From Halomarina oriensis (GTDB lineage: Archaea; Halobacteriota; Halobacteria; Halobacteriales; Haloarculaceae), in NCBI RefSeq assembly GCF_009791395.1, contig NZ_WSZK01000033.1, positions 1-40,673 on the forward strand: a stretch of DNA of 40,673 nt, written 5' to 3'. The notes under the pieces were generated by a model. That model was not told the origin of the DNA. It did not search any database and worked only from the letters and a program-made list of their open reading frames with translations. Shown here piece by piece: positions 31,237-38,365 of this stretch. Position 1 is the first letter of the stretch. The number at the start of each line of letters is the position of its first letter. The translations under genes and the position numbers were made by a program.

Positions 31237-31280
31237 GCCAGCACTCGGAATCGAACCGAGGCGAGACACCAGTCACTGGC
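31237..31280 (-). other. tRNA 3'-end-like fragment, candidate attachment site
   Basis: On the reverse strand the T-arm CTCGG-TTCGATT-CCGAG is perfect and has a canonical TTCRA loop. It is followed at once by TGCTGGC, an acceptor-strand-like heptamer. GCCAGTG at the other end can pair with that heptamer (two wobbles), but the D and anticodon arms are missing. Tyrosine integrases of archaeal elements commonly recombine in tRNA 3' halves, so this may be attP. The tRNA species is not identifiable from this piece. Confidence 0.4.
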
Positions 31281-31320
31281 GAGGTCGCAGGCCGCAGGAA
31301 GAGCAGCGGGGAGAACGAGA

Positions 31321-31848
31321 CTACTGGTCGAACGGATCGGGGCCGCGCCGAAGTTCGGTGACGAGTTCGCGCATGTTCGTCTTGTCGTGCATCCCGTCTT
31401 GCTTCCGACGACGCGCACGCGTGGCGAGGTCGCGCCCACGACTCGATGGAACATCGCCGATACCGTCCAGCACCGTCGAGACGATCTCCATGAACTCGCC
31501 GGCCGGGCGGTCCTGGAGGTGGCCACCCCAGACGATGTGTCCACGCGCACGACAGGTCCGATGGCGGCGGTGGTCGCCGTACATCTCGACGTGGAACCCA
31601 TCAGCGTCGACGAGCTGGCTCAGCGGTGGATACTCACTCGGGTCCTCAAGGATGACGTGGTCGTCGTGCTCGTCGGCACACATCGGGCAGGTGTAGGTGG
31701 CTCCCTTCGCCAACAGGGCGTGAGCGACGTACTGCTCGTAGCTCGTCCCTGCCAGCGCTGGGCCATGGCCCGACTCGTGATACTCGTCTTCCGATGCTCC
31801 CCAAAAGTTCTCCCTCGAACCGAGGGCGGTGCTGTTGCTCGAAGACAT
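31321..31848 (-). CDS. Zinc-binding cytosolic protein
   Basis: 175 residues from ATG 31848. TYTCPMCADEHDDH gives a C-x2-C-x3-H-x2-H-type zinc site. The later stretch (FHVEMYGDHRRHRTCRARGH) adds His and Cys, and the tail is Arg/Lys-rich and helical, suited to nucleic-acid contact. No named family. The start is uncertain: a TATA-like box (31863-31870) lies only 19 bases before this ATG, while a stronger one near 31995 would fit a TTG start at 31965. It could be a regulator of the divergent gene at 32100. Confidence 0.55.
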   Translation of the reverse strand: MSSSNSTALGSRENFWGASEDEYHESGHGPALAGTSYEQYVAHALLAKGATYTCPMCADEHDDHVILEDPSEYPPLSQLVDADGFHVEMYGDHRRHRTCRARGHIVWGGHLQDRPAGEFMEIVSTVLDGIGDVPSSRGRDLATRARRRKQDGMHDKTNMRELVTELRRGPDPFDQ

Positions 31849-31998
31849 GACGATAGGATTGGCATAAATTGGCCCGCGGCGAATCGGTTCGAGCGCCCGG
31901 AGACGCCCGATTCTGTGTTGCCGACTGGCAGGGCACAGGAGGCATATCGCGACCGTCGCCGCCAACTATCAGGTGAGAGGGAGTTGACCCGTATATAA

Positions 31999-32043
31999 TT
32001 GACGCTGGGCAGAACGTCACCCCTACGTTGGTATTAGCGTCAA
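31999..32043. promoter_or_regulatory. Nested 45-bp inverted repeat
   Basis: TTGACGCT-N6-AACGT-N7-ACGTT-N6-AGCGTCAA: an outer 8-bp and an inner 5-bp pair of perfect inverted halves sharing one centre, with equal 6-base gaps. It lies beside a strong TATATAATT box (31993-32000) in the region between the 31848 and 32100 genes. Likely an operator for a dimeric or tetrameric regulator. Confidence 0.55.
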
Positions 32044-32060
32044 CTTTCTCCCCAACAACG

Positions 32061-32081
32061 CGGCCTCTGATATATCCGGGT
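32061..32081 (+). promoter_or_regulatory. Second copy of the CGGCCTCTGATATATCC promoter
   Basis: Matches 5269-5289 at 20 of 21 bases. The TATA box (32069-32076) is centred 27.5 bases before ATG 32100. Both copies continue to a GATATGGC start context. Confidence 0.65.
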
Positions 32082-32099
32082 CAGGTCAACAGAGGAGAT

Positions 32100-32372
32100 A
32101 TGGCACCGACACTGGGCGCGAGCCAGAGCCACGACTCTGACGATCCAGGCCCGACGGACGAGGTCCTCGTCGTCCTGCGTAGCTGTGGTGGTTCGTTCGG
32201 CTCGGAGGACACACCGACGTACCACCGCGAAAGCGATTCCCGTTCGCTTCGACCGCCGTGTGGCCCGGCACGATCGGACGGGCAGAAGATGCCCCGTGGC
32301 TCGGCGGAGTCCGTCCTCGAAGCCAAACCGTGTCCAAAGTGCTTTCCAGGCCTCGGCGAGCGCCGCGCGTGA
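32100..32372 (+). CDS. Small Ser/Arg-rich haloarchaeal protein
   Basis: 90 residues from ATG 32100, chosen because the promoter places the start there; the open frame reaches back to 32028 across the promoter. Polar N-terminus (APTLGASQSHDSDDPGPTDE), a core VLVVLRSCGGSFGSEDTPTY, and a C-terminal single C-P-K-C knuckle. No family recognised. It shares its promoter with the methyltransferase operon, so the two should respond to the same signal. Confidence 0.5.
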   Translation: MAPTLGASQSHDSDDPGPTDEVLVVLRSCGGSFGSEDTPTYHRESDSRSLRPPCGPARSDGQKMPRGSAESVLEAKPCPKCFPGLGERRA

Positions 32373-32760
32373 GCCGTTAGGGGAGTCGAAATCAGCCCGT
32401 CAGCGGCCGCGAGGCTATACTGATTGATAGGACAGTTGCCACGAGGGAAATTCACCGGCTGTAGCGAGAGCGTCTGTACCTGCCGATAATGCTGTGTTAA
32501 GGCCCTGGCAACGTTGTTCAACGGAAGATTTACTCAATATAGTGAATGATAGGAATTTAGGATAGACTTATGTTCACAGAGTTTTTCGTATCGGATGAAG
32601 CGGATCAGACGCTCACGGAAGAAGGTGAAAGGATGGCGCGGTGGGATGACCCACCACGCTTGAAATCGCCGCGCTTTCGCGCTCTATGAGCCTGTACTAT
32701 GGCTTGCGTGATAAGCGTAGCGGCCGGACTCCGGGGAACTGTCCGCGACAGAACACAACC
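32373..32760 (+). other. 388-base AT-rich region before the pilins
   Basis: Contains the candidate short gene at 32570-32689 with an AATATAGT box (32536-32543) about 30 bases before it, and weak TATA-like sequences near 32695 and 32707 for the pilin genes. GCGCTTTCGCGC (near 32671) forms a small hairpin. Nothing else is recognisable. Confidence 0.4.
32570..32689 (+). CDS. Possible 39-residue protein
   Basis: MFTEFFVSDEADQTLTEEGE followed by a basic tail (RMARWDDPPRLKSPRFRAL). Acidic helix then basic end, with a TATA-like AATATAGT centred 30 bases before the ATG, the usual leaderless spacing. No domain recognised. Short enough to be chance, but codon choice and promoter spacing favour a gene. 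It sits directly before the pilin pair and could regulate it. Confidence 0.35.
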   Translation: MFTEFFVSDEADQTLTEEGERMARWDDPPRLKSPRFRAL

Positions 32761-33213
32761 ATGATGCAAAAAATCAAATCGATGCTCAACGCGGACGACC
32801 GCGCAGTCAGTCCCGTTATTGGCGTGATACTTATGGTGGCCATCACGGTCATCCTCGCCGCTGTGATTGCCTCGCTGACGCTCGGCCTCGGTGACTCCGC
32901 CCAGACCGCCCCGACCGCGAAGTTCGACTTCGATCAGGGAGCTGCGTCCGGTTCGGGCGACGCTGATGTCACCGTCACGCACGCAAGCGGTGCCTCGATT
33001 GACGCAGACCGTATCACTGTCACCTACAGTGGCGCTTCCCCCGCGGACCAGGACGGCACAGCCTTCAGTGGTGCTGACGCAGATAACCCTATTTCCGCAG
33101 GTGACAGCCTGACTCTGTCCGACGTCTCGGAAAATGAGCAGATTAAGGTTATCTGGACGAGCGAAGACGGTGGCACGTCCTCGACGCTCGCGACCTACAC
33201 CGTTCAGGAATAA
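32761..33213 (+). CDS. Archaeal type IV pilin (PilA-like), first of a pair
   Basis: 150 residues from ATG 32761 (a second ATG follows directly). Short basic leader MMQKIKSMLNADDR, then the class III signal and pilin helix AVSPVIGVILMVAITVILAA and onward to about residue 50. Cleavage by the PibD prepilin peptidase is expected just before the hydrophobic helix. The C-terminal head is a small beta-rich acidic domain (VTVTHASGASIDADRITVTY, IKVIWTSEDGGTSSTL). It would build an adhesion or transfer pilus. The window carries no PilB/PilC, so the host assembly machine must be used. The stop shares a base with the next ATG (TAATG). Confidence 0.9.
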   Translation: MMQKIKSMLNADDRAVSPVIGVILMVAITVILAAVIASLTLGLGDSAQTAPTAKFDFDQGAASGSGDADVTVTHASGASIDADRITVTYSGASPADQDGTAFSGADADNPISAGDSLTLSDVSENEQIKVIWTSEDGGTSSTLATYTVQE

Positions 33214-33776
33214 TGAACCTACGTAAGTTCATTGATGCTGAGGACAGGGCAGTCAGTCCCGTCATTGGCGTGATACTTATGGTGGCCATCACGGTCATCC
33301 TCGCCGCTGTGATTGCCTCGCTGACGCTCGGCCTCGGTGACTCCGCCCAGACCGCCCCGACCGCGAAGTTCGATTTCAACCAGAAGACGGTCACCTACAA
33401 CGACCCTAACGACGGGGATTCGATGGAAATCAAGACAGTCGATATTAGCCACATGTCTGGTGCCTCCATTGACCAGGGGCGTCTTGCAGTTACCGTCAAC
33501 GGCGAAGAAGCCTACACCACCGACGGCGACTCTGAAGCTGTCAAGCTTTGGGACAGCGATGGCACAATGGTCACAGCGAGTTCGTCTACTACGATCTCTC
33601 TACACTCTATCGCTACGTTCAGCCCCGACACCAAGGTCACTATCACCGACCCTGCTGGGGCTGACCCGTCGCTCGATGTTGGTGAGTCGCTTGAGTCGGG
33701 TGACACGGTTCGTATTATCTGGACGTCTGAAGACGGCGGTAGCTCGTCTACCCTCCAGGAATACACCGTTCAGTAA
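33213..33776 (+). CDS. Archaeal type IV pilin (PilA-like), second of a pair
   Basis: 187 residues. Leader MNLRKFIDAEDR, then the same helix AVSPVIGVILMVAITVILAA as the first pilin; from base 33249 to 33373 the DNA matches the first gene with one mismatch. The head is about 40 residues longer (KTVDISHMSGASIDQGRLAV) but ends with the same fold signature (VRIIWTSEDGGSSSTLQ, then EYTVQ). Co-translation with the first pilin suggests a mixed pilus of major and minor subunits. The membrane helix anchors it before assembly. Confidence 0.9.
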   Translation: MNLRKFIDAEDRAVSPVIGVILMVAITVILAAVIASLTLGLGDSAQTAPTAKFDFNQKTVTYNDPNDGDSMEIKTVDISHMSGASIDQGRLAVTVNGEEAYTTDGDSEAVKLWDSDGTMVTASSSTTISLHSIATFSPDTKVTITDPAGADPSLDVGESLESGDTVRIIWTSEDGGSSSTLQEYTVQ

Positions 33777-33888
33777 ACCACGCGAATCCCCACGATTCGC
33801 ACTCTGTTCCACCCACGCGGGCAACCCCCCACGATGCTGCCCTACCGTGGCGTTTTATTTTGACTCACCACCGAGCGATAGCTACCGC

Positions 33889-35070
33889 ATGGCCCTCGAC
33901 GACTCTATCGCCCGAGCGCTCGCCGAAACTTACACTGGCGATGCCGTCGAACGGGTCGAGCAGTACGCCGAGGTACAAACATATGCCGAGGACCACCCCG
34001 ACGAGGCTTCGGGGGCTGTCGCAACTGCTCTCGGCCTGTCGCGCTCACGAATCCGTCCCTGGCTGAGCGGGTCGAAACCCGACGCCGTGCGAGGCATCGA
34101 CGCTGCGACCGATTACGGCTGGCTCGACCCCTCGCTGGAATCGCTTCGAGCGCTCACGACACTCGTGGCGTGGGTGTTCTCGGCGGGCTCGATTGCCACC
34201 GAGACCTACACGCCGGTATTCACGGTCAACACCGACGACAAACACCAGCGGCTCACAACTGCTCTCGATTTGCTCGAACTCGCTTACACCGTCACCGAGC
34301 GTGAGAGTCGGGCGACCCAGGCGACCGTCGACGAGGATGCCTCGCTGCTCGGCCGGACACTGGTCGCCTACGGTGCGCCGATCGGCTCGAAGGCCGACTT
34401 GGACCTCACCGTCCCCGAGTACATCGACGATGCACCCAGCGCAGTTCAGGAAACGTTCGTGGCGACGTACGTGCAGAACCGCGCGGGCCGGCGGATAGAG
34501 CCCGGTCTGGGCATCGCCTTCCGAGAGGACCGAACGGACGACTACCTCGACGCGCTCGCCGAGTTCATCGCCGCCGTCACCGACGCGGAGACCAGCCGCT
34601 CGGAGAAGAACATCTGGCTCACCGCCGAGGCGGTCGACGCCGTCCTCAACGTGCAACTCACCGGCTTGGCACCATCGGCCGACACTGAACCACAGTTGAC
34701 TGACCGAGAGGCCAAGCTCGTCGAGGAACTCCGACGCGTAGCCGCTATCGTCGACGGGACTCCTCGCCACGAAGACCTCCGGGAGCACGCCGAGGTACCC
34801 TATCACCACTTCCTCAATGCGTTCGGCTCGCTCACGGTGGCCCAGTTGGCCGCTGGACTCCCGCCGAACCAGCCCGGGAATCTTCCAGATGAGTTCCTGC
34901 TCGCCGAACTCGACGCTGTCTGTGAGGCCGTCGGCCGCGCCGTGACGGGTCCAGAGTTCGAGGACCGCTCGCAGTTCACCGCTCGCGTCTACATCCATCG
35001 CTGGGGAACCTGGAACGACGCCATCCGAGAGACCGGACGTGAGCCCCGCATCGAGCGAAGTCAGGAGTGA
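33889..35070 (+). CDS. HTH protein with homing-endonuclease-associated repeats
   Basis: 393 residues from ATG 33889, 32 bases after a TTTTATTT box. An N-terminal helix-turn-helix lies near 35-60 (SGAVATALGLSRSRIRPWLS). A middle domain (LTTLVAWVFSAGSIATETYT and on) resembles LAGLIDADG-type endonuclease folds of haloarchaea, without clear catalytic acids. Two C-terminal repeats match the HNH-associated repeat: DGTPRHEDLREHAEVPYHHF, then NAFGSL, and a second ending HRWGTWNDAIRETGREP. These repeats bind DNA. It may be a DNA-binding regulator or a homing-type nuclease. It stands alone between the pilins and the next promoter. The very long upstream open frame is read-through of the pilin genes. 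Confidence 0.65.
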   Translation: MALDDSIARALAETYTGDAVERVEQYAEVQTYAEDHPDEASGAVATALGLSRSRIRPWLSGSKPDAVRGIDAATDYGWLDPSLESLRALTTLVAWVFSAGSIATETYTPVFTVNTDDKHQRLTTALDLLELAYTVTERESRATQATVDEDASLLGRTLVAYGAPIGSKADLDLTVPEYIDDAPSAVQETFVATYVQNRAGRRIEPGLGIAFREDRTDDYLDALAEFIAAVTDAETSRSEKNIWLTAEAVDAVLNVQLTGLAPSADTEPQLTDREAKLVEELRRVAAIVDGTPRHEDLREHAEVPYHHFLNAFGSLTVAQLAAGLPPNQPGNLPDEFLLAELDAVCEAVGRAVTGPEFEDRSQFTARVYIHRWGTWNDAIRETGREPRIERSQE

Positions 35071-35101
35071 GCGTGGCCACTCCGGAGCGTTGAAACAGCG
35101 A

Positions 35102-35152
35102 GGTGAAGCTGAAAGGGACTTCACCCCGCGAGCCACCAGTCGAACGACTGGT
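35102..35152. terminator. Two hairpins after the HTH gene
   Basis: GGTGAAG/CTTCACC (35102-35108 and 35119-35125) and ACCAGTCG-AA-CGACTGGT (35135-35152) are perfect stems that start 31 bases after the stop at 35070. Probably the transcript end, since no T-run follows and the promoter of the next gene lies beyond. Confidence 0.4.
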
Positions 35153-35268
35153 ACGTGGGCCGCGACAGTCACACGACCGCGCATATGAGTGGCAGAACCA
35201 CCAGGGTATAGTCGTTTCGTCGTCTGCTGAATGCCCCACTCCAGAGTGACGTATCTCCGGCCCCGACC

Positions 35269-35307
35269 TAACCAAGGTTGCAGGCGCTCTTTTCTAATCC
35301 TTGGTTA
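35269..35307. promoter_or_regulatory. TAACCAAG / CTTGGTTA inverted repeat, second copy
   Basis: TAACCAAG (35269-35276) and CTTGGTTA (35300-35307), 23 bases apart. The symmetry extends to CCTAACCAAGG/CCTTGGTTAGG, 11 bp perfect. It lies 63 bases before the 35370 gene, whose TATA box is at 35337-35346. Same layout as 2538-2577. Confidence 0.6.
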
Positions 35308-35369
35308 GGCCCGATAGACCAGTTCATTCACAGAACGTTTTTGTCTAACGAGCAGTGCCTGCCGGTACG

Positions 35370-35831
35370 ATGGTCGCACAGAACATTGCGTACCTCCGAG
35401 AACACGGCCCAAGCCCGATTGCTGAGCTTCCAGGCAGACAGATCCGCCCGGCCGATCGAAAAGCCGATATCCGGCGGTTCACGTTGACCGTCTCCGGTGG
35501 GACGCGTATCGGTGGCAGCTGCTCGACAGTCGCGTATCTTGCTGCGCACGATCGAAAAGCCGTCCTTCGGACGTTCCTCGAGGACAACCCCGGTGTCATC
35601 GCCAATCGCCGGTTCCGGGACTTCCAGAAGCTTCTCTCGGAAATGAACCGTGAGTGGAAAGCCCCGTCTCGGGAGATTCGAGACGAGTTCTTCGACAAAC
35701 CAGACGAGAAGGACGCTGACGGGCATCCCCAACCCAGCGAGCAGGAGTGTCCACACTGCGGGGACGCGGTGTCGTTCGGAGAGATTCCAAACCACATCCG
35801 CAACGGCTGTGAGGCGTTCGCGGAGGTGTGA
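35370..35831 (+). CDS. Winged-helix and zinc-finger protein
   Basis: 153 residues from ATG 35370, 29 bases after CGTTTTTGTC (TATA). N-terminal winged-helix-like stretch MVAQNIAYLREHGPSPIAEL, a form I recognise from many haloarchaeal small regulators, then a basic helical middle (RRFRDFQKLLSEMNREWKAP). The C-terminal C-P-H-C-G with H-x4-C later (CPHCGDAVSFGEIPNHIRNG, then C) is a C2HC zinc finger. The upstream inverted repeat also occurs at the 2533 gene, so this protein is a candidate to bind it. It precedes the replication genes. Function inferred as DNA-binding regulator. Confidence 0.65.
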   Translation: MVAQNIAYLREHGPSPIAELPGRQIRPADRKADIRRFTLTVSGGTRIGGSCSTVAYLAAHDRKAVLRTFLEDNPGVIANRRFRDFQKLLSEMNREWKAPSREIRDEFFDKPDEKDADGHPQPSEQECPHCGDAVSFGEIPNHIRNGCEAFAEV

Positions 35832-35948
35832 TAGAAACCAGTAGGGAGACGGCCCCGGAGGCGAGCGAAACCAGTATCGGAAAGAATCGGAAACGGGTCG
35901 AAATCGTGCTGAACAGCCGTATCGGAGGAAGCAAAGGCGGTTTTCGTG

Positions 35949-35977
35949 ACCATGCTACTCTTTCTGGCACTTCTGGC
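35949..35977 (+). repeat. 29-bp repeat before orc1
   Basis: ACCATGCTA followed by two bases and CTTTCTGGCACTTCTGGC. Recurs at 37300-37328 with only the two central bases changed. It ends 48 bases before the orc1 ATG. It may be an origin-recognition box or a common operator. Confidence 0.6.
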
Positions 35978-36025
35978 GGCGACACCCCTGCCATTTTATT
36001 CCCGTTCGACTAACCTGCCCGGTAG

Positions 36026-37030
36026 ATGATTACCGACGCACGCGTTCTGCAGGCGGATTTTACCCCGCGGGACGTCCGCCACCGCGACTCGGAGGTCGAT
36101 GCCCTCACGACGGTGCTCGACCCGCTCGTCCAGGGCGACTACGCCGACCCAGCCATCCTGTACGGCCCATCGGGTGCGGGCAAGACCTGCATCGCCAACT
36201 ACACTGTCGAGCAACTTCGCCAAGCCGTCCTCGATGTCGACTACCAGTACGTGAATTGCTGGCAGAACTACTCGGGCTATCGGACGCTCTATCGTATCCT
36301 GGAGGGCCTTGGCAAGACAGTCGACGTCCACCGGCGCTCGACTCCGCTCGACGAACTGCTCGAACGCCTCCAGAACTACGACGGGCCACCGGTCGTCGTC
36401 ATCCTCGACGAGGCCGACCAGCTCGAACACCAGCAGACGCTGTATCACCTCAACAACCTCCCGAAGTTCGCTATCGTCCTCATCGCCAACGACGAAGCCG
36501 ATATCCTCTCGGGAGCCGACGATCGCGTCCGGAGTCGGTTCGTCGGTGCCGAGCGCATCAAGTTCTCGCGGTACTCGATGGCCGAACTCGTCGGGATTCT
36601 CGAAGACCGTGTCCGATGGGGCTTCCAACCGGATGTGGTGACCGAGTCGACGCTCGAACACATCGCTGACAAGGCAGCGGGTGACGCCCGCGCTGCGATT
36701 TCGATGCTTCGGAGTGCTGCTCGCCACGGCACTGAGGAAGGACTCGAACAGATCACGCCCGACCTCGTCGACGATACGGAATCCGACGCCCGAGAAGAGG
36801 TCCACCGCAAGAACGTCGATACGCTCACACCACACCAGCGAGCGCTATACGATTGTCTCCAGGTGAACGGTGAGATGGAACCTGCAGAGCTCTATCAGGC
36901 CTACCGCGAGCGCGTCGAGGACCCACGCGCCGACCGGACCATCCGGGACTACCTCCTCAAACTCGCTCGATACGACCTGATTCGCGTCGAAGGGACCAGC
37001 CGTGACCGGCGCTACGGGCCGGTGGAGTAA
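36026..37030 (+). CDS. orc1: Orc1/Cdc6 replication initiator
   Basis: 334 residues, short for the family (about 400). Walker A GPSGAGKT at 47-54, Walker B VVVILDEAD at 123-131, a sensor-1 region IVLIANDE near 150, arginine-rich sensor-2 region, and a C-terminal winged helix (LTPHQRALYDCLQVNGEMEP). It binds origin boxes near its own gene and loads the MCM helicase of the host. The ATG is 28 bases from a TTTTATTC box (35994-36001), so the mRNA is leaderless. Flanking repeats at 35949 and 37300 and the runs TATCGGAAAG/AATCGGAAACGGG near 35877 are candidate origin boxes. The gene faces the RadA-like/polB operon. Confidence 0.92.
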   Translation: MITDARVLQADFTPRDVRHRDSEVDALTTVLDPLVQGDYADPAILYGPSGAGKTCIANYTVEQLRQAVLDVDYQYVNCWQNYSGYRTLYRILEGLGKTVDVHRRSTPLDELLERLQNYDGPPVVVILDEADQLEHQQTLYHLNNLPKFAIVLIANDEADILSGADDRVRSRFVGAERIKFSRYSMAELVGILEDRVRWGFQPDVVTESTLEHIADKAAGDARAAISMLRSAARHGTEEGLEQITPDLVDDTESDAREEVHRKNVDTLTPHQRALYDCLQVNGEMEPAELYQAYRERVEDPRADRTIRDYLLKLARYDLIRVEGTSRDRRYGPVE

Positions 37031-37373
37031 CGCTACTCGGGGGCGGTCCGCTCCAAGTGCCCATATCTGACCAGTACTGGACAACGTTGTCTAATGAGAC
37101 AAAAAGCGTCAATAGAATACCTTGTGTGAAGTATGATACAGGGTGTCAGAGGCCCCTGTTGTTGCGAACGAATTCGGTGGTGTTCGGGAAACCATCGCAG
37201 TCGGCGGCCTGTCTACTCGACTTCTGGCGAGAATAGCGGTCTTCTGGCGGACAGTTTCACCGAGGTGGAAACCGAGTGCGGGCGCAGTGGCGACCCCCCA
37301 CCATGCTATGCTTTCTGGCACTTCTGGCACCGACTCGGGTCGCGTTATCTGTCAGTCGATGCTGAGTATCAGT
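37031..37373. other. Candidate replication origin region with CTTCTGGC repeats
   Basis: 343 bases between orc1 and the next gene. CTTCTGGC occurs near 37218, 37239 and 37321 and TTTCTGGC near 37311. GTTTCACC and GGTGGAAAC flank 37255-37273. The 29-bp repeat lies at 37300-37328. Non-coding: upstream starts for the next gene would cross these repeats. Confidence 0.5.
37300..37328 (+). repeat. 29-bp repeat before the RadA-like gene
   Basis: Second copy of the 35949-35977 repeat, 27 of 29 bases identical. It ends 45 bases before ATG 37374, almost the same distance as before orc1 (48), so it may bind the same factor at both promoters. Confidence 0.6.
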
Positions 37374-38093
37374 ATGCATCGTACGCACTCGACGGTCGCA
37401 CAGGAGACCGGCGCTGGAACGCCGGCTCTTCCCACGCTCCGGCCGGGCGTCCGCTTGCTGGAGGCGGGCAACCCATCGGCGACGGCCCGGCAGCACCACG
37501 CCGCTTCGACGACGATCGTGCAGACGCTCGTCCTCGACCACCTGTTACTGAACGGTGGGGAGATTCAGTGGGTCGACGCCGGTGGCCATGCGACGACCCA
37601 TCCGCTGGCGCGACTCGCACCGAGCAAGCGAAGTCTGGAGCGCATCGCTGTGGGCCGGGCGTTCACGCCCTACCAGCACCTTCGACTCCTCGAAGAGGTG
37701 GCCCAGCGCGTCGATGACGACACGTCACTCGTCGTGTGTCCCGCCCTCGACCTGCCCTACCGGGACGACGACTGCTCGCGGGATGCCGACCGACTTCTCC
37801 TGCGAGCGCTGGCGACCGTCGCCGGTGTCGCCCGTCAGTACGACGTTCCAGTGTTGGTGACCAGAGCCGGCGTCGACGAGTTCACCGAACCCATCGCCGA
37901 AGCCAGCGACGAGCGTATCGAGTACCAGGAGACCCGCCACGGCCCGCGCTTCGCCGGCGAGGAGTTCGAGACACTCGTCTATCCAGCGGGCCATGGCCTC
38001 GTCCAGACGACGCTCGCGTTCTGGCGACAGACCATCGAAGCTCGTCGACCGCTGTACGATGACGCCGAGATCGGACTGCTCGCGAGGGCCTGA
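37374..38093 (+). CDS. RadA/RecA-like protein with degenerate P-loop
   Basis: 239 residues from ATG 37374, 27 bases after a GTTAT box; ATG 37359 and an open frame to 37143 are possible but would overlap the repeats. The fold signature follows RecA/RadA: LEAGNPSATARQHH where the Walker A loop should be, IQWVDAGGHATTHPLARLA, SLVVCPALDLPYRDDD, and RALATVAGVARQYDVPVLVT. The Walker A lysine and serine are missing, so ATP binding is doubtful. The gene precedes a small protein and polB, an order seen in other haloarchaeal plasmids. It may help the polymerase at single-stranded DNA. Role inferred. Confidence 0.6.
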   Translation: MHRTHSTVAQETGAGTPALPTLRPGVRLLEAGNPSATARQHHAASTTIVQTLVLDHLLLNGGEIQWVDAGGHATTHPLARLAPSKRSLERIAVGRAFTPYQHLRLLEEVAQRVDDDTSLVVCPALDLPYRDDDCSRDADRLLLRALATVAGVARQYDVPVLVTRAGVDEFTEPIAEASDERIEYQETRHGPRFAGEEFETLVYPAGHGLVQTTLAFWRQTIEARRPLYDDAEIGLLARA

Positions 38094-38095
38094 AG

Positions 38096-38362
38096 ATGGG
38101 GCGAACAAATCTCACCTTCCGCGACCTGCTGCGCGGTGTTGAGGACCGGTGGGCGGACTTTCGCCGAGCGCTGCGTCGAGACGACCAGTTCGTCCTGGAC
38201 CGACTGTTCGAGTACGCTCACGAACACGCCGACGCGGGCAGTTACCTCAATCACCGCTCGCCGCTGATGCCGGTGTTCGTCAGTATCGACCTCGAACAGG
38301 AGAAGCGTATCGACGAACTGGAAGGTCGCCTCGACGATATCGAAGATGACCTGAATCGCTGA
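38096..38362 (+). CDS. Small helical protein between the RadA-like gene and polB
   Basis: 88 residues, two bases after the RadA-like stop. Basic helical N-terminus (LTFRDLLRGVEDRWADFRRAL), aromatic middle, and an acidic coiled-coil end (EKRIDELEGRLDDIEDDLNR). The next gene begins three bases later, so the three are cotranslated. No family name. Its place suggests a polymerase accessory or scaffold, which is inference. Confidence 0.6.
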   Translation: MGRTNLTFRDLLRGVEDRWADFRRALRRDDQFVLDRLFEYAHEHADAGSYLNHRSPLMPVFVSIDLEQEKRIDELEGRLDDIEDDLNR

Positions 38363-38365
38363 GTC

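Noticed and set aside
31230-31330. Complete tRNA gene
   Set aside because: Only the T-arm and acceptor-like strand are present; no D arm or anticodon arm can be folded, even allowing an intron.
33337-33888. Upstream extension of the HTH/homing-repeat gene
   Set aside because: It runs through the second pilin gene in another frame and across the TATA box at 33853.
34045-35184. Long minus-strand open frame of 379 codons
   Set aside because: It is the antisense shadow of the HTH/homing-repeat gene; the plus-strand protein has recognisable domains and its own promoter.
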